In this document: piece by piece, positions 1-6,863 of the stretch
Layout: each line of letters begins with the position of its first letter
Position numbering within the stretch: the stretch's first letter is position 1
Origin: Bacillota bacterium
GTDB taxonomy: Bacteria > Bacillota > UBA4882 > UBA8346
DNA: 20,377 bases
Assembly: GCA_003501365.1 (NCBI GenBank)
Contig: DNPP01000312.1
Span: 1-20,377 of the forward strand
Direction: 5' to 3'
Notes under the pieces: model-generated
Told to the model about the DNA's origin: nothing
The model's input: only the letters and a program-made list of their open reading frames with translations
Databases searched by the model: none
Made by a program: the position numbers and the translations under genes

Positions 1-658
1 TTTGTTTTGCCGCCGCCAAGGTCTGTATATTCAAAGTCGGCTTAAATTCTCCACTCGCTCCATCAAATAACAGACAAGGAAATGAAGTTACCCCGACAAT
101 GTGAATGGTGGAAAATTTCATGATCTCCCGGGCGGCAACTTTTAAGTCCTCAAGCCTAATTCCACCGGTTTGACCCGGATAAATAAAATCATCCTTACCC
201 ACCACTTTTAATAGCACAGCTTGGTTTCTGCCGGTTTCTTGGGCTTTCTCGGCCAATTGCTTTGCTTTTTCCAAAGAGAAACAGGTAATCACTTCCGGCT
301 CCATGGCTAAAACCTCAGCCAAATCTCCTGTCGGTACCTGAACCAGATGGCCAACATGACCGATGGTTAAACCATTTTTATATAGCGTTTTGGCTTCCTC
401 AACATCCACTGCCACGGCCTTAGTGATGTCCGTCCCCTCAATGAGCTTTGCAACTCCCGGATTACGGCCAAATTGTTTGGTCATATAATATAAACAAATA
501 CCGTAACGGTCGGCTTGTTCCTTAATAACCCGGGCGTTTCGGGCAATCGCCTCCACATCCAGCACGTATGAATTAGGCTCAATCAATCCTTGCCGGTGCA
601 TATGAGCTGCTGCAGTAATCAAGTTGGGATTTCGCTGAATGGTCATATCTAAAAACAT
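1..658 (-). CDS. yhfX: YhfX-like PLP enzyme (alanine racemase-like fold), 3' end off the left edge
   Basis: Open on the minus strand from ATG at 658 to the window edge; 219 residues are visible, so roughly the last 40 percent is missing (E. coli YhfX is about 387 aa from memory). The N-terminus reads as an alanine-racemase-type PLP barrel: YVLDVEAIARNAR at 31-43, then YYMTKQFGRNP at 57-67, where K61 is the expected Schiff-base lysine, then GHVGHLVQVP at 100-109. It should be a cytosolic PLP enzyme, perhaps an amino-acid racemase; the substrate is unknown. The start is ATG 658, 13 nt after GGAG, a rather long spacing; an ATG at 671 is followed at once by a stop. It is the last visible gene of the yhf-type operon, separated from yhfS by a 132-nt gap holding an inverted repeat. 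Family call is confident, function is not. Confidence 0.85.
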   Translation of the reverse strand, partial: MFLDMTIQRNPNLITAAAHMHRQGLIEPNSYVLDVEAIARNARVIKEQADRYGICLYYMTKQFGRNPGVAKLIEGTDITKAVAVDVEEAKTLYKNGLTIGHVGHLVQVPTGDLAEVLAMEPEVITCFSLEKAKQLAEKAQETGRNQAVLLKVVGKDDFIYPGQTGGIRLEDLKVAAREIMKFSTIHIVGVTSFPCLLFDGASGEFKPTLNIQTLAAAKQ

Positions 659-710
659 TTCAAATCTACATCTCCTCAGTCAAGCTGAATTTACAATTCG
701 TTTTGCCATA

Positions 711-770
711 GAGAACACAGAGTAAAATCCGTGTTGTAAGCGTATTGGTTTTTGGTTTCTCTGTGTGCTC
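711..770. repeat. Imperfect inverted repeat of CACAGAG type between yhfS and yhfX
   Basis: The arms gagaacacagag (711-722) and ctctgtgtgctc (759-770) pair at 11 of 12 positions around a 36-nt loop. Similarity of the flanks extends weakly further (about 13 of 17). The phrase with repeated CACAGAG and a neighbouring CCACAG resembles an intergenic repeat I remember from many unrelated bacterial genomes. It sits in the widest gap of an otherwise tightly packed operon and is not followed by a T-run on either strand, so it is not an obvious terminator. Confidence 0.5.
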
Positions 771-790
771 CGTGACCGCTGTGGTGTAAA

Positions 791-1891
791 TTAAATATTA
801 CTTTGTTCCACATCCATGGCTTCTCCTAAAATTCGCAACACCGTATCGGCGCCAGCGCGCATCGGATTGATCCGGATCATGTAATTTTCCAAATCCGGGT
901 TCTCCCGGATGAAAGTTCCCGATACCCTATAAAACATGGCGCCGATCTCATAACGGGACTCGGAACCTACCGGATAAGGCACTGCTCCTAGCTCCTCAGC
1001 CCGCTTTAAAACATTGATGGCAATCGGCACTGCAAACTCTACTAAAACCACTCGGGATTGAGCATTGGCGATATAGGCGGCTTTTACTCCGTCAATTTCA
1101 TGACGATTTAAGCGCTGCACGATTTCATCCACTTGACTGGCTTGAAGCGCTAGTGCAACGGGAGTATAAACTAAAGAACGCAAGGCTTCCATCGCTTCAG
1201 GACCCTGTACCTGACTGCCGCCGGAATAATTCATTTGATGAATTTTCCGAATGATTTCCGCTTTGCCCACCACGCACCCGATACCTTCCGGGCCAAGAAG
1301 TTTAAAGAGGGAAAAGACTGAAACATCAGCCCCTAATTGGGCCCCAATCGCCGGCACCTTCATTACCGTATAATTTTCATCGGTGATCACCGGTAAAAGC
1401 TTATTTATACTTTTAATGGCATTAATTACCACGCCCATGGCATACTGGTCATTTGCTTTTTGCCGCGAATGCTGAATCAATGCCGCTTGAATTCCAGTTG
1501 TAATGGATTGGGATAAGTTCTCAGGCCGGTTCATATCGGCTGAAATCAATTGAATCCCTTTTTCCGCAATGATATTTTGAGTGGTTGAATATACCGGAGC
1601 ATCATGGACCATCAGCTTACCACCCGGAGTTACCAGTGAATTAAGAGCATAACGCATTGCTCCGGTTCCCGCTCCTCTTACTAAGGCCGCTTCTTCTACC
1701 CCAAAGAAATCAGCCAGTACCCGTTCTACTTTGGCTGTAGCTCTGGGCCGTCCCCATTCCGGAGTAATCCCATAGTCTCCGGCGTCCATCAATTCTCTAC
1801 CCCGAAAAACCCTCTGAATCGTATCCACCAATTTGAACTGTAGCTGAATCGCTTGCTCCAAATTGAGCTGTGTGATGGGATTGGTCTGCAT
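791..1891 (-). CDS. yhfS: YhfS-like fold-type I PLP-dependent enzyme
   Basis: Predicted 366-aa cytosolic aminotransferase-superfamily protein, close to the remembered 361 aa of E. coli YhfS. It has a glycine-rich loop GAGTGAMR (73-80) suited to PLP-phosphate binding. The segment SLFKLLGPEGIG (194-205) resembles the lysine segment of cysteine desulfurase/Cys-Met enzymes, making K197 the probable Schiff-base lysine. Start: ATG 1891 has GGAGG 7 nt upstream. The frame stays open to 1930, but that extension would be encoded by a hairpin, so I reject it. Downstream of yhfT and upstream of yhfX in the same direction. Reaction and substrate are unknown; pairing with a second PLP enzyme (YhfX) suggests amino-acid chemistry. 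Confidence 0.88.
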   Translation of the reverse strand: MQTNPITQLNLEQAIQLQFKLVDTIQRVFRGRELMDAGDYGITPEWGRPRATAKVERVLADFFGVEEAALVRGAGTGAMRYALNSLVTPGGKLMVHDAPVYSTTQNIIAEKGIQLISADMNRPENLSQSITTGIQAALIQHSRQKANDQYAMGVVINAIKSINKLLPVITDENYTVMKVPAIGAQLGADVSVFSLFKLLGPEGIGCVVGKAEIIRKIHQMNYSGGSQVQGPEAMEALRSLVYTPVALALQASQVDEIVQRLNRHEIDGVKAAYIANAQSRVVLVEFAVPIAINVLKRAEELGAVPYPVGSESRYEIGAMFYRVSGTFIRENPDLENYMIRINPMRAGADTVLRILGEAMDVEQSNI

Positions 1892-1920
1892 TGTTTTTCC
1901 TCCAAAGCCGCGCAAGATAG

Positions 1921-1958
1921 GATGTAACAAGATACTTACGCGAGTATCTTGTTACATC
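1921..1958. repeat. Perfect 16-bp palindromic hairpin between yhfT and yhfS
   Basis: The arms gatgtaacaagatact (1921-1936) and its exact reverse complement (1943-1958) flank a 6-nt loop (tacgcg). In the mRNA it lies about 16 nt after the yhfT stop and just before the yhfS ribosome site. The stem is AT-rich and no U-run follows, so it is probably not an intrinsic terminator. An mRNA-processing or stability element, or a protein-binding palindrome, is possible. Confidence 0.75.
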
Positions 1959-1974
1959 GATAAGTGATGACTAT

Positions 1975-3243
1975 TTATTTAATCACTGCCAACACATTGG
2001 CTAAAACTCCGACAATAATTGCTCCAATCGGTCCTACCGCTACCCGGACCAAAGGTTTCTTGGCAACTTCATTCAATAAGTACAAACCGGCTACTACGAA
2101 AAATCCTAAGCCGGGAGCGATCTTATTGGCAGCCATCATCGAACCGACCAGGATGGCAATCTCCAACAATTTTGACATGGCATTCCGAATATTATCAGCA
2201 GCGTTTCTGATTCCGGGATACTGATCGAAAACCTTGACAAACAGCAATAAGCTGGATGCCTCCAACATAATGACGATTGCTCCCAAAACAGCGGCAATAA
2301 TAATATTAGGCGAAAGCAAACCGGCAGTAGCGACAAAACCAAAGCCGTCTGTGACGAACGTGCCGCTCGCCAGGGCAGTAGTTCCTTTTAGCGGGATAAA
2401 CGATAGAGCCCGGGAAATGGTAATCCCAATCGCGTCGGCTTTTAAGCCTTTTGACGCAGCGATTAGAGATTGAGGTCCTTCCATCATTAATCCTATTTTG
2501 ACAGCAACCCCATAGAGGGCACCCATAATCCCGATATACGGTAAGGAGCGCTTAATATTTTGAACCCTTTCTCCAAACAACGACATGGTACTGACACTGC
2601 TTTGCGATTTCGTCCGCATGGCATAAATTAATAAGACAATAAGACCGACAAGTAACGCAATCCCATCGGCTGAACTAGGATAAAACCTTGCCACAACCTC
2701 CCGGGCTACACCAATGATGGCGAATGAAATAAGCCCGTTTTTAAAGCCATATTCAAAGGCAACAGCCAAAGCCGGGAATGCAGCAAACGCAAATATAACC
2801 GGATCACCCAAACTGCCCAGTGCATCAAAAACATTGACCGGCAACATTTTAATTAACTTAACAAATCCAGCCAGTCCGATTAAAATTAATAAACTATAAA
2901 TACCACCAACTAATCCGGCTAGGCTAACTCCAATTACGCTCTCTTTGTCTTTATACCATTCTTTAATCGGTTTACCCGGGAAAAATGTTCCTATAATATC
3001 AGTGCCTAAAAAAATTGAATGAATGAGGATAATCGGCGACATGATCGAAAACGGAATCCCAAATCCAATAACCAAACCGAAACTGAGCCCAAAAGTAGTA
3101 GTAGCCAATTCCAAACGGCTCATTCGGTTTTCCCGAAATTCTGGAAAGAAAGGGCGGACCGCATCATTAAAAATTGCAATCCCACGGTTGGCTAATATAG
3201 CCGCCCATGCCCCAGTTAAGAAAATTAAAATATACTTCAGCAT
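1975..3243 (-). CDS. yhfT: YhfT family integral membrane protein, probable transporter
   Basis: A 422-aa protein made almost wholly of hydrophobic segments, roughly 10-12 by eye, similar in size to E. coli YhfT (about 434 aa). It begins directly with a membrane segment (MLKYILIFLTGAWAAILANRG) and contains glycine- and proline-rich turns such as FGIPFSIMSP and PLKGTTALASGTFV. The identification rests on sequence character together with the surrounding yhfZ, yhfY, yhfU and yhfS homologues. It is predicted to move a substrate or product of the PLP enzymes across the cytoplasmic membrane; direction and ligand are unknown. Two adjacent ATG codons compete: the second (3243) lies 7 nt after GGAGG and is preferred, the first (3246) is only 4 nt away. 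It follows yhfU by about 15 nt, so the two are probably co-translated. Confidence 0.85.
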   Translation of the reverse strand: MLKYILIFLTGAWAAILANRGIAIFNDAVRPFFPEFRENRMSRLELATTTFGLSFGLVIGFGIPFSIMSPIILIHSIFLGTDIIGTFFPGKPIKEWYKDKESVIGVSLAGLVGGIYSLLILIGLAGFVKLIKMLPVNVFDALGSLGDPVIFAFAAFPALAVAFEYGFKNGLISFAIIGVAREVVARFYPSSADGIALLVGLIVLLIYAMRTKSQSSVSTMSLFGERVQNIKRSLPYIGIMGALYGVAVKIGLMMEGPQSLIAASKGLKADAIGITISRALSFIPLKGTTALASGTFVTDGFGFVATAGLLSPNIIIAAVLGAIVIMLEASSLLLFVKVFDQYPGIRNAADNIRNAMSKLLEIAILVGSMMAANKIAPGLGFFVVAGLYLLNEVAKKPLVRVAVGPIGAIIVGVLANVLAVIK

Positions 3244-3258
3244 CATTACACCTCCGTC

Positions 3259-3639
3259 TTATTTTTGCTCTTTTTCCAAGATAGCCTTCATAATCAGCGG
3301 AACTGCCAAATCTACATGATCACCTGTGAAACCAAAGGCCACTTTTCCTTCAGTGAGGTACTGCTTGATTTCACTTGCTTGCGGCAACCGACCCGGCATC
3401 GATACTGTCGCACATTTCTGGCGGGTTAAAATAGCCAGAGCCATTGCTAATGCGCCGCCGCCACCAGTGGCACACGCTCCCAAATAATATTCGGCTTGCC
3501 CGGCTTTTACCATCATCGCGGCTTCAATATCCGACTTGACAGCTACACTTACATTCTCACCTCCGATTTCAGTAATTTTGGCGGCAATTTTTTGTTTTTC
3601 AACTACTCCTCCGACGACTAGACAAATCATCCTTCTCAT
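3259..3639 (-). CDS. yhfU: YhfU-like DUF2620 protein
   Basis: A small soluble 126-aa protein (E. coli YhfU is about 117 aa). It opens with a beta-strand/loop (ICLVVGG) and a helix, and carries a very glycine-rich stretch, GACATGGGGALAMA (about 74-87), and FGFTGDHVDLAVP near the C-terminus. No catalytic motif is recognisable. The start at 3639 forms an ATGA overlap with the stop of the PRD gene, a sign of translational coupling. A second in-frame ATG at 3630 sits 10 nt after AGGGAG and may be the true start. Always being beside YhfT in this gene family suggests a partner of the transporter or a small ligand-binding protein, but that is guesswork. Confidence 0.8.
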   Translation of the reverse strand: MRRMICLVVGGVVEKQKIAAKITEIGGENVSVAVKSDIEAAMMVKAGQAEYYLGACATGGGGALAMALAILTRQKCATVSMPGRLPQASEIKQYLTEGKVAFGFTGDHVDLAVPLIMKAILEKEQK

Positions 3640-3998
3640 TCTCCCTTTTGAATCAGATTACATAAATGGAGCAAAATATAGCGTTTTTCACATTCCGGCA
3701 AGTTGCAGCCAAGCTCTTGCTCCATCTCACTACAAATCTGACCGGCAGAATCATAGCTAACAGCGGCTTGGACTTCGGCAAATATACTATCTTCGATAGT
3801 TCGACTTAATTCTTCGCCATTGGTAAGCCGTTGCACTGCCATAGCCAGATGGGTAATAAACATCTCGAACTGCTCATCTCGGATTAAGTTAGGCTGCTTG
3901 GACTCAAAGTAACTGATCAAACGATTGATCATCGTTCCAACCTCGGGAAAGATGACCTTCCCTTCGACCAATAGTTGGATGCGCTTTCGTAATTCCAT
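3636..3998 (-). CDS. yhfY: Stand-alone PRD-domain protein, YhfY-like
   Basis: With ATG 3998 the product is 120 residues, the same length I recall for E. coli YhfY. GGAGGAG lies immediately upstream; an in-frame TTG at 4010 is inside the ribosome site and unlikely. The protein is one PTS-regulation domain: FITHLAMAVQRL (47-58) with H50, and GCNLPECEKRYILLHL (97-112) with H111, the two histidines normally phosphorylated by HPr or EIIB in PRD regulators. There is no helix-turn-helix, RNA-binding or EII domain, so it can act only by binding a partner, perhaps YhfZ. First gene after the putative operator at 4018-4033; its stop overlaps the yhfU start. Confidence 0.85.
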   Translation of the reverse strand: MELRKRIQLLVEGKVIFPEVGTMINRLISYFESKQPNLIRDEQFEMFITHLAMAVQRLTNGEELSRTIEDSIFAEVQAAVSYDSAGQICSEMEQELGCNLPECEKRYILLHLCNLIQKGE

Positions 3999-4015
3999 AA
4001 TCTCCTCCAATGCCC

Positions 4016-4021
4016 ATTATA
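4016..4021 (-). promoter_or_regulatory. -10 element upstream of yhfY
   Basis: On the minus strand this reads TATAAT, just before the yhfY ribosome site. A start point around 4009 would give a leader of about 11 nt. No good -35 is seen at 16-18 bp. The element overlaps the operator-like site 4018-4033, so protein bound there would block it. Confidence 0.4.
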
Positions 4022-4033
4022 CAGTATATTGTA
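4018..4033. promoter_or_regulatory. Putative YhfZ operator, copy 1 (yhfY promoter)
   Basis: The 16-mer TATACAGTATATTGTA contains an inverted repeat TACA/TGTA. It matches 13 of 16 positions of the site at 5011-5026 upstream of yhfZ. Sitting on the -10 of the yhfY-U-T-S-X genes, it suggests repression by YhfZ, the only DNA-binding regulator in the cluster. Confidence 0.5.
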
Positions 4034-4066
4034 CTATATAAAATAAATATCTAGCTATCATTAGTG

Positions 4067-4993
4067 TTAGTATTCTGGGAGAATCTCGTTTTTTAATACT
4101 GCCTGTTGAATTTGACAAACTTTTTCGGAATCAACAAAACGCTGAATGATCTTTTGGATCGCTCCTTTATCTTTGGGAACCACCAACACGGCTCGAGTAT
4201 TATCGGTATCGGGTATCCCGGTTTGGTTTTGCAAAGGATAATACTTCAGGTTAAGGTTACGGTCTTGAATCTCATCCAAATTCCAAACTGCGGCATCGAT
4301 CTTCTGATGGATTAAGTTAAAAATGATTTGGTTGTATGCAGTTCCCACGTACTCCACTTTTTTCGATTGACATTCATGTTTGGTCAAAAGACAATGATCA
4401 ATTGAGGTTGAATCCAAAGCGACCTTCATTCCGTCTTCAATCTGAAAGCGACTGGGATCTGAGAAAATCACACAATGAGAACTCACATTGGTATTTGGCC
4501 CGAAATCAACGGTTACTTTAATATCTTTTCCGGCCTTGATGTTATGATTGGCCGCCAGCATCGACATAATGGCAAAGTCATATTTCCCGTTTTGCAAAGC
4601 TGCAATCCGGCGTTCGCTTCCTTGAAGGTAGGCCATGTTAAAGGGAATATTCTCCGTTTCAAATACTTTGTATAACCCGGTGGCCAATCCTTCATAACGC
4701 CTGGAATACGGCAACGGCATTACCCCGGAAATAATACTGTAACCGCCTAATTTCCAGAGAATTTTGTAATCTAATTTAACGATATAGGTTCCTAGATGGC
4801 CTCGGGCATCCAAAAGGATGGCCCCGTTATCCTCTAAATACTTTAAAGCGGTTTGAATCGTACCCCGACCCAGATCAAATACTTCGGCATACTCACCGAT
4901 GGTTTCGATCTTATCGCCCGCCTTCAAGGATAAAAACTCCCGGGCCAGCCATACTGCTGCAATTCCGTTTTTAGTCAGAAAATCTTGCTTCAT
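4067..4993 (-). CDS. yhfZ: YhfZ-like transcriptional regulator (winged HTH plus periplasmic-binding-like effector domain)
   Basis: A 308-aa protein (E. coli YhfZ about 301). Residues 25-72 form a GntR-type winged helix-turn-helix: KIETIGEYAEVFDLG, then RGTIQTALKYLEDNG as recognition helix and LDARGHLGTYI as wing. From about 85 to 300 it resembles a type 2 periplasmic-binding-protein fold, with LPYSRRYEGLATGLYK, then ALQNGKYDFAIMSM, then LIHQKIDAAVWNLDE, in the manner of the YhfZ C-terminal family. It should bind a small acidic or amino-acid-like ligand and control the operon. GAGG lies just before the ATG. It has a good promoter of its own at 5036-5064, with an operator-like site just after the start point, implying autoregulation. 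A gap of 68 nt with a second such site separates it from yhfY. Confidence 0.88.
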   Translation of the reverse strand: MKQDFLTKNGIAAVWLAREFLSLKAGDKIETIGEYAEVFDLGRGTIQTALKYLEDNGAILLDARGHLGTYIVKLDYKILWKLGGYSIISGVMPLPYSRRYEGLATGLYKVFETENIPFNMAYLQGSERRIAALQNGKYDFAIMSMLAANHNIKAGKDIKVTVDFGPNTNVSSHCVIFSDPSRFQIEDGMKVALDSTSIDHCLLTKHECQSKKVEYVGTAYNQIIFNLIHQKIDAAVWNLDEIQDRNLNLKYYPLQNQTGIPDTDNTRAVLVVPKDKGAIQKIIQRFVDSEKVCQIQQAVLKNEILPEY

Positions 4994-5010
4994 TCAATCC
5001 TCTTAAACAA

Positions 5011-5026
5011 TATACGATATTTTGTA
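5011..5026. promoter_or_regulatory. Putative YhfZ operator, copy 2 (yhfZ leader)
   Basis: TATACGATATTTTGTA shares 13 of 16 bases with the site at 4018-4033 and keeps the TAC/GTA symmetry. It begins a few bases downstream of the predicted yhfZ transcription start, the usual place for an autorepressor. Confidence 0.5.
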
Positions 5027-5035
5027 TTTTAATTA

Positions 5036-5064
5036 AAAATACCACACTTTTGCACTCCAGTCAA
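5036..5064 (-). promoter_or_regulatory. Sigma-70-type promoter of yhfZ
   Basis: On the minus strand, -35 TTGACT (5059-5064) and -10 TATTTT (5036-5041) are separated by exactly 17 bp. The predicted start point is near 5029, giving a leader of about 35 nt to the yhfZ ATG. Confidence 0.6.
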
Positions 5065-5222
5065 GATATAAGGTAAATGGCTATAAATAATCTGTTTTTA
5101 GTATATATTAGCGTTAATTGTAAGTACAGGAACCCTCGCCACTTTATTTCGTTCTATAAAGCACACTATTTTATTAGCCGATACATATTAGGAAGGAATT
5201 CACTAAAGGAGTCTACTATCCC

Positions 5223-6080
5223 ATGAAAAAAGGCGCTTCAATACTGAAAATATTCAAAAAATATCTGTTGCTTGAGTTGGGAGCCATTTTGGCGGCAGTC
5301 GGATTGGAGGAGTTCTTAATCCCCAACAACATCATCGACGGGGGTATTGTTGGTATATCCATTATATCAAGTTATCTCTCCAAAATTCCCCTAGGCGTTT
5401 TTATCTTTTTGCTCAATATACCCTTTCTTATTTTCGGGTATAAACAGATTGGCAAAACTTTCGTCATATCCACCTTGTTCTCTGTGACTTCCCTGTCGTT
5501 TTGGGTTACGATTTTCCATCCGATTCCCGTTGTAACCGAAGATGTTTTACTGGCAACGGTTTTCGGCGGAATCATCCTGGGCATCGGGGTCGGTCTCATC
5601 ATCCGATATGGCGGTTCTCTGGATGGAACCGAAATCATCTCAATCATTTTAAATAAAAAGACCGGTTTCTCGGTAGGCGAAATCGTGATGTTCTTTAATC
5701 TTTTCATCTTGGCCGGCGCCGGTTTTGTCTTTGGCTGGAATAAGGCAATGTACTCACTGATTGCTTATTTCATCGCCTACCATATGATTGACATCACCAT
5801 CGACGGTCTGGATGAAACCAAGGCGGCTTTTATTGTCTCGGAAAAAGGGGAAGAGATTGCCGAAGTCATCACCGCCCGCCTGGGCAGGGGTGTAACCTTC
5901 CTGGAAGCCAAAGGAGGATTTACCGGTGATCCCAAAAATGTAATCTATTCGGTGGTTACCCGGCTAGAGATCGTCAAGCTGAAGTCGATTATCAATGACA
6001 TTGATCCGGAAGCATTTATGACCATTAATGATGTCTATGATGTCATGGGCGGAAAACATAAAAAGCGGGATATTCATTGA
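5223..6080 (+). CDS. YitT family membrane protein (DUF161 plus DUF2179)
   Basis: A 285-aa protein and the only plus-strand gene. The N-terminal two-thirds hold five or six membrane helices with family hallmarks: FLIPNNIIDGGIVGISII (about 31-48), LGIGVGLIIRYGGSLDGTE and FNLFILAGAGFVFGWNKAMYSL. After about residue 200 comes the soluble C-terminal domain: ITARLGRGVTFLEAKGGFTG, then VYSVVTR-like and DPEAFMTINDVYDVMGG motifs. Such proteins are common in Bacillota; their transport or regulatory role is not settled. GGAG lies 11 nt before the ATG, a long spacing. It is divergent from yhfZ with a 229-nt gap and convergent with the aldolase; the last codons lie inside the terminator hairpin of the opposing operon. 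No link to either neighbouring pathway is evident. Confidence 0.9.
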   Translation: MKKGASILKIFKKYLLLELGAILAAVGLEEFLIPNNIIDGGIVGISIISSYLSKIPLGVFIFLLNIPFLIFGYKQIGKTFVISTLFSVTSLSFWVTIFHPIPVVTEDVLLATVFGGIILGIGVGLIIRYGGSLDGTEIISIILNKKTGFSVGEIVMFFNLFILAGAGFVFGWNKAMYSLIAYFIAYHMIDITIDGLDETKAAFIVSEKGEEIAEVITARLGRGVTFLEAKGGFTGDPKNVIYSVVTRLEIVKLKSIINDIDPEAFMTINDVYDVMGGKHKKRDIH

Positions 6081-6109
6081 TACAAAAAAACACTATCATG
6101 AATATCCCG
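6053..6109 (-). terminator. Intrinsic terminator of the kinase-aldolase operon, overlapping the yitT 3' end
   Basis: The arms cgggatattcat (6066-6077) and atgaatatcccg (6098-6109) are perfectly complementary. Four more pairs follow after a one-base bulge, leaving an 11-nt loop. Read on the minus strand, the stem is followed by CTTTTTATGTTTT (6065-6053). It lies about 58 nt beyond the aldolase stop. On the plus strand no T-run follows, so it is directional. Confidence 0.7.
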
Positions 6110-6166
6110 TTGAAAAGCAATATGCCACTATACTAGTATGAATTTCACATCAGGATGGTTAAATAA

Positions 6167-6811
6167 TCACCTCTGGCCATACTTTGTCCTGACGAATTCC
6201 TGCATTGCCAAAATATCAGCCTCCGGTATGATCCGGAGTTTACCGCCAATACTCCTGCCTAAAATACCGATATAAGCCGTTTTTTCAACCGCATCGCATA
6301 CTTTAAAAGCAAATGGAAGATCGGGTCCTGTACATACTGTGCCATGACTTTTCAAAAGTACCGCATTCCGTTCCCTTAACGTTTTAACCACATTAATCGC
6401 CAGTTCTTCGGTTCCCGGTAAGGCATAATCGGCACAATCCACAGAAGCGCCAACGATCTGCACAAAATCCTCATTAATCGGCGGAATACTCTCCTCGATT
6501 ACCGCAAAAACCGTAGAATAAGTGGGGTGAGTATGGATGACGGCGTTCACATCGGGACGATGCTGATAAATAAGGATATGTAGCCGATATTCAATCGATG
6601 GATTCCGGAAACCTTCCACCTTTTTGCCGTCCTTGTCAAACACCACGATATCTTCTTCTTGAATGATCGCGTAGTCCATTCCGCTGGGAGTAACATAAAT
6701 ATAACCGGTTTTAGGATCGCGGCAGCTGATATTACCCCAAGTGCCAATAGTTAAATTCTTTTGACAGAGTTCCTTGCCGGCATTAATTAAATTTTGTTTA
6801 TTGATATTCAT
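6167..6811 (-). CDS. Class II aldolase (L-fuculose-phosphate aldolase type)
   Basis: A 214-aa member of the zinc-dependent class II aldolase/adducin family, full length. TWGNISCR (24-31) and TPSGMDY (41-47) form the phosphate-binding loops. PSIEYRLH (71-78) supplies E74, the catalytic acid position of FucA; the related L-ribulose-5-phosphate 4-epimerases have Asp there, so an aldolase is favoured. HTHP gives zinc ligands H93 and H95, and KSHGT gives H156. It should split a phosphorylated ketose into DHAP and an aldehyde. AGGAGG stands 6 nt before the ATG. It is the last gene of the sugar operon, 52 nt after the FGGY kinase. The true sugar is unknown; L-fuculose is not claimed because no fucose isomerase is seen. 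Confidence 0.88.
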   Translation of the reverse strand: MNINKQNLINAGKELCQKNLTIGTWGNISCRDPKTGYIYVTPSGMDYAIIQEEDIVVFDKDGKKVEGFRNPSIEYRLHILIYQHRPDVNAVIHTHPTYSTVFAVIEESIPPINEDFVQIVGASVDCADYALPGTEELAINVVKTLRERNAVLLKSHGTVCTGPDLPFAFKVCDAVEKTAYIGILGRSIGGKLRIIPEADILAMQEFVRTKYGQR

Positions 6812-6863
6812 GAAGTCCTCCTGTATAGTTTGAATATTTTTAATAATTTTATAACTATAATAC

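Noticed and set aside
1892..1930. N-terminal extension of yhfS starting at 1930
   Set aside because: The extra 13 codons would come from the palindrome, and GGAGG is placed exactly for the ATG at 1891.
1921..1958. Intrinsic terminator between yhfT and yhfS
   Set aside because: The stem is AT-rich and neither strand has a following T-run; yhfS continues in the same unit with a close ribosome site.
4994..5222. Promoter or riboswitch for the yitT-family gene
   Set aside because: Apart from the yhfZ promoter and operator on the other strand, I could not find a convincing plus-strand -35/-10 pair or a structured leader in this 229-nt gap.
6130..6139. ATACTAGTAT palindrome between yitT and the aldolase gene
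   Set aside because: Ten bases in AT-rich DNA with no promoter context; chance is likely.
6167..6811. L-ribulose-5-phosphate 4-epimerase (AraD)
   Set aside because: The position that is Asp in AraD is Glu (E74), as in fuculose-phosphate aldolase, and no arabinose genes are nearby.
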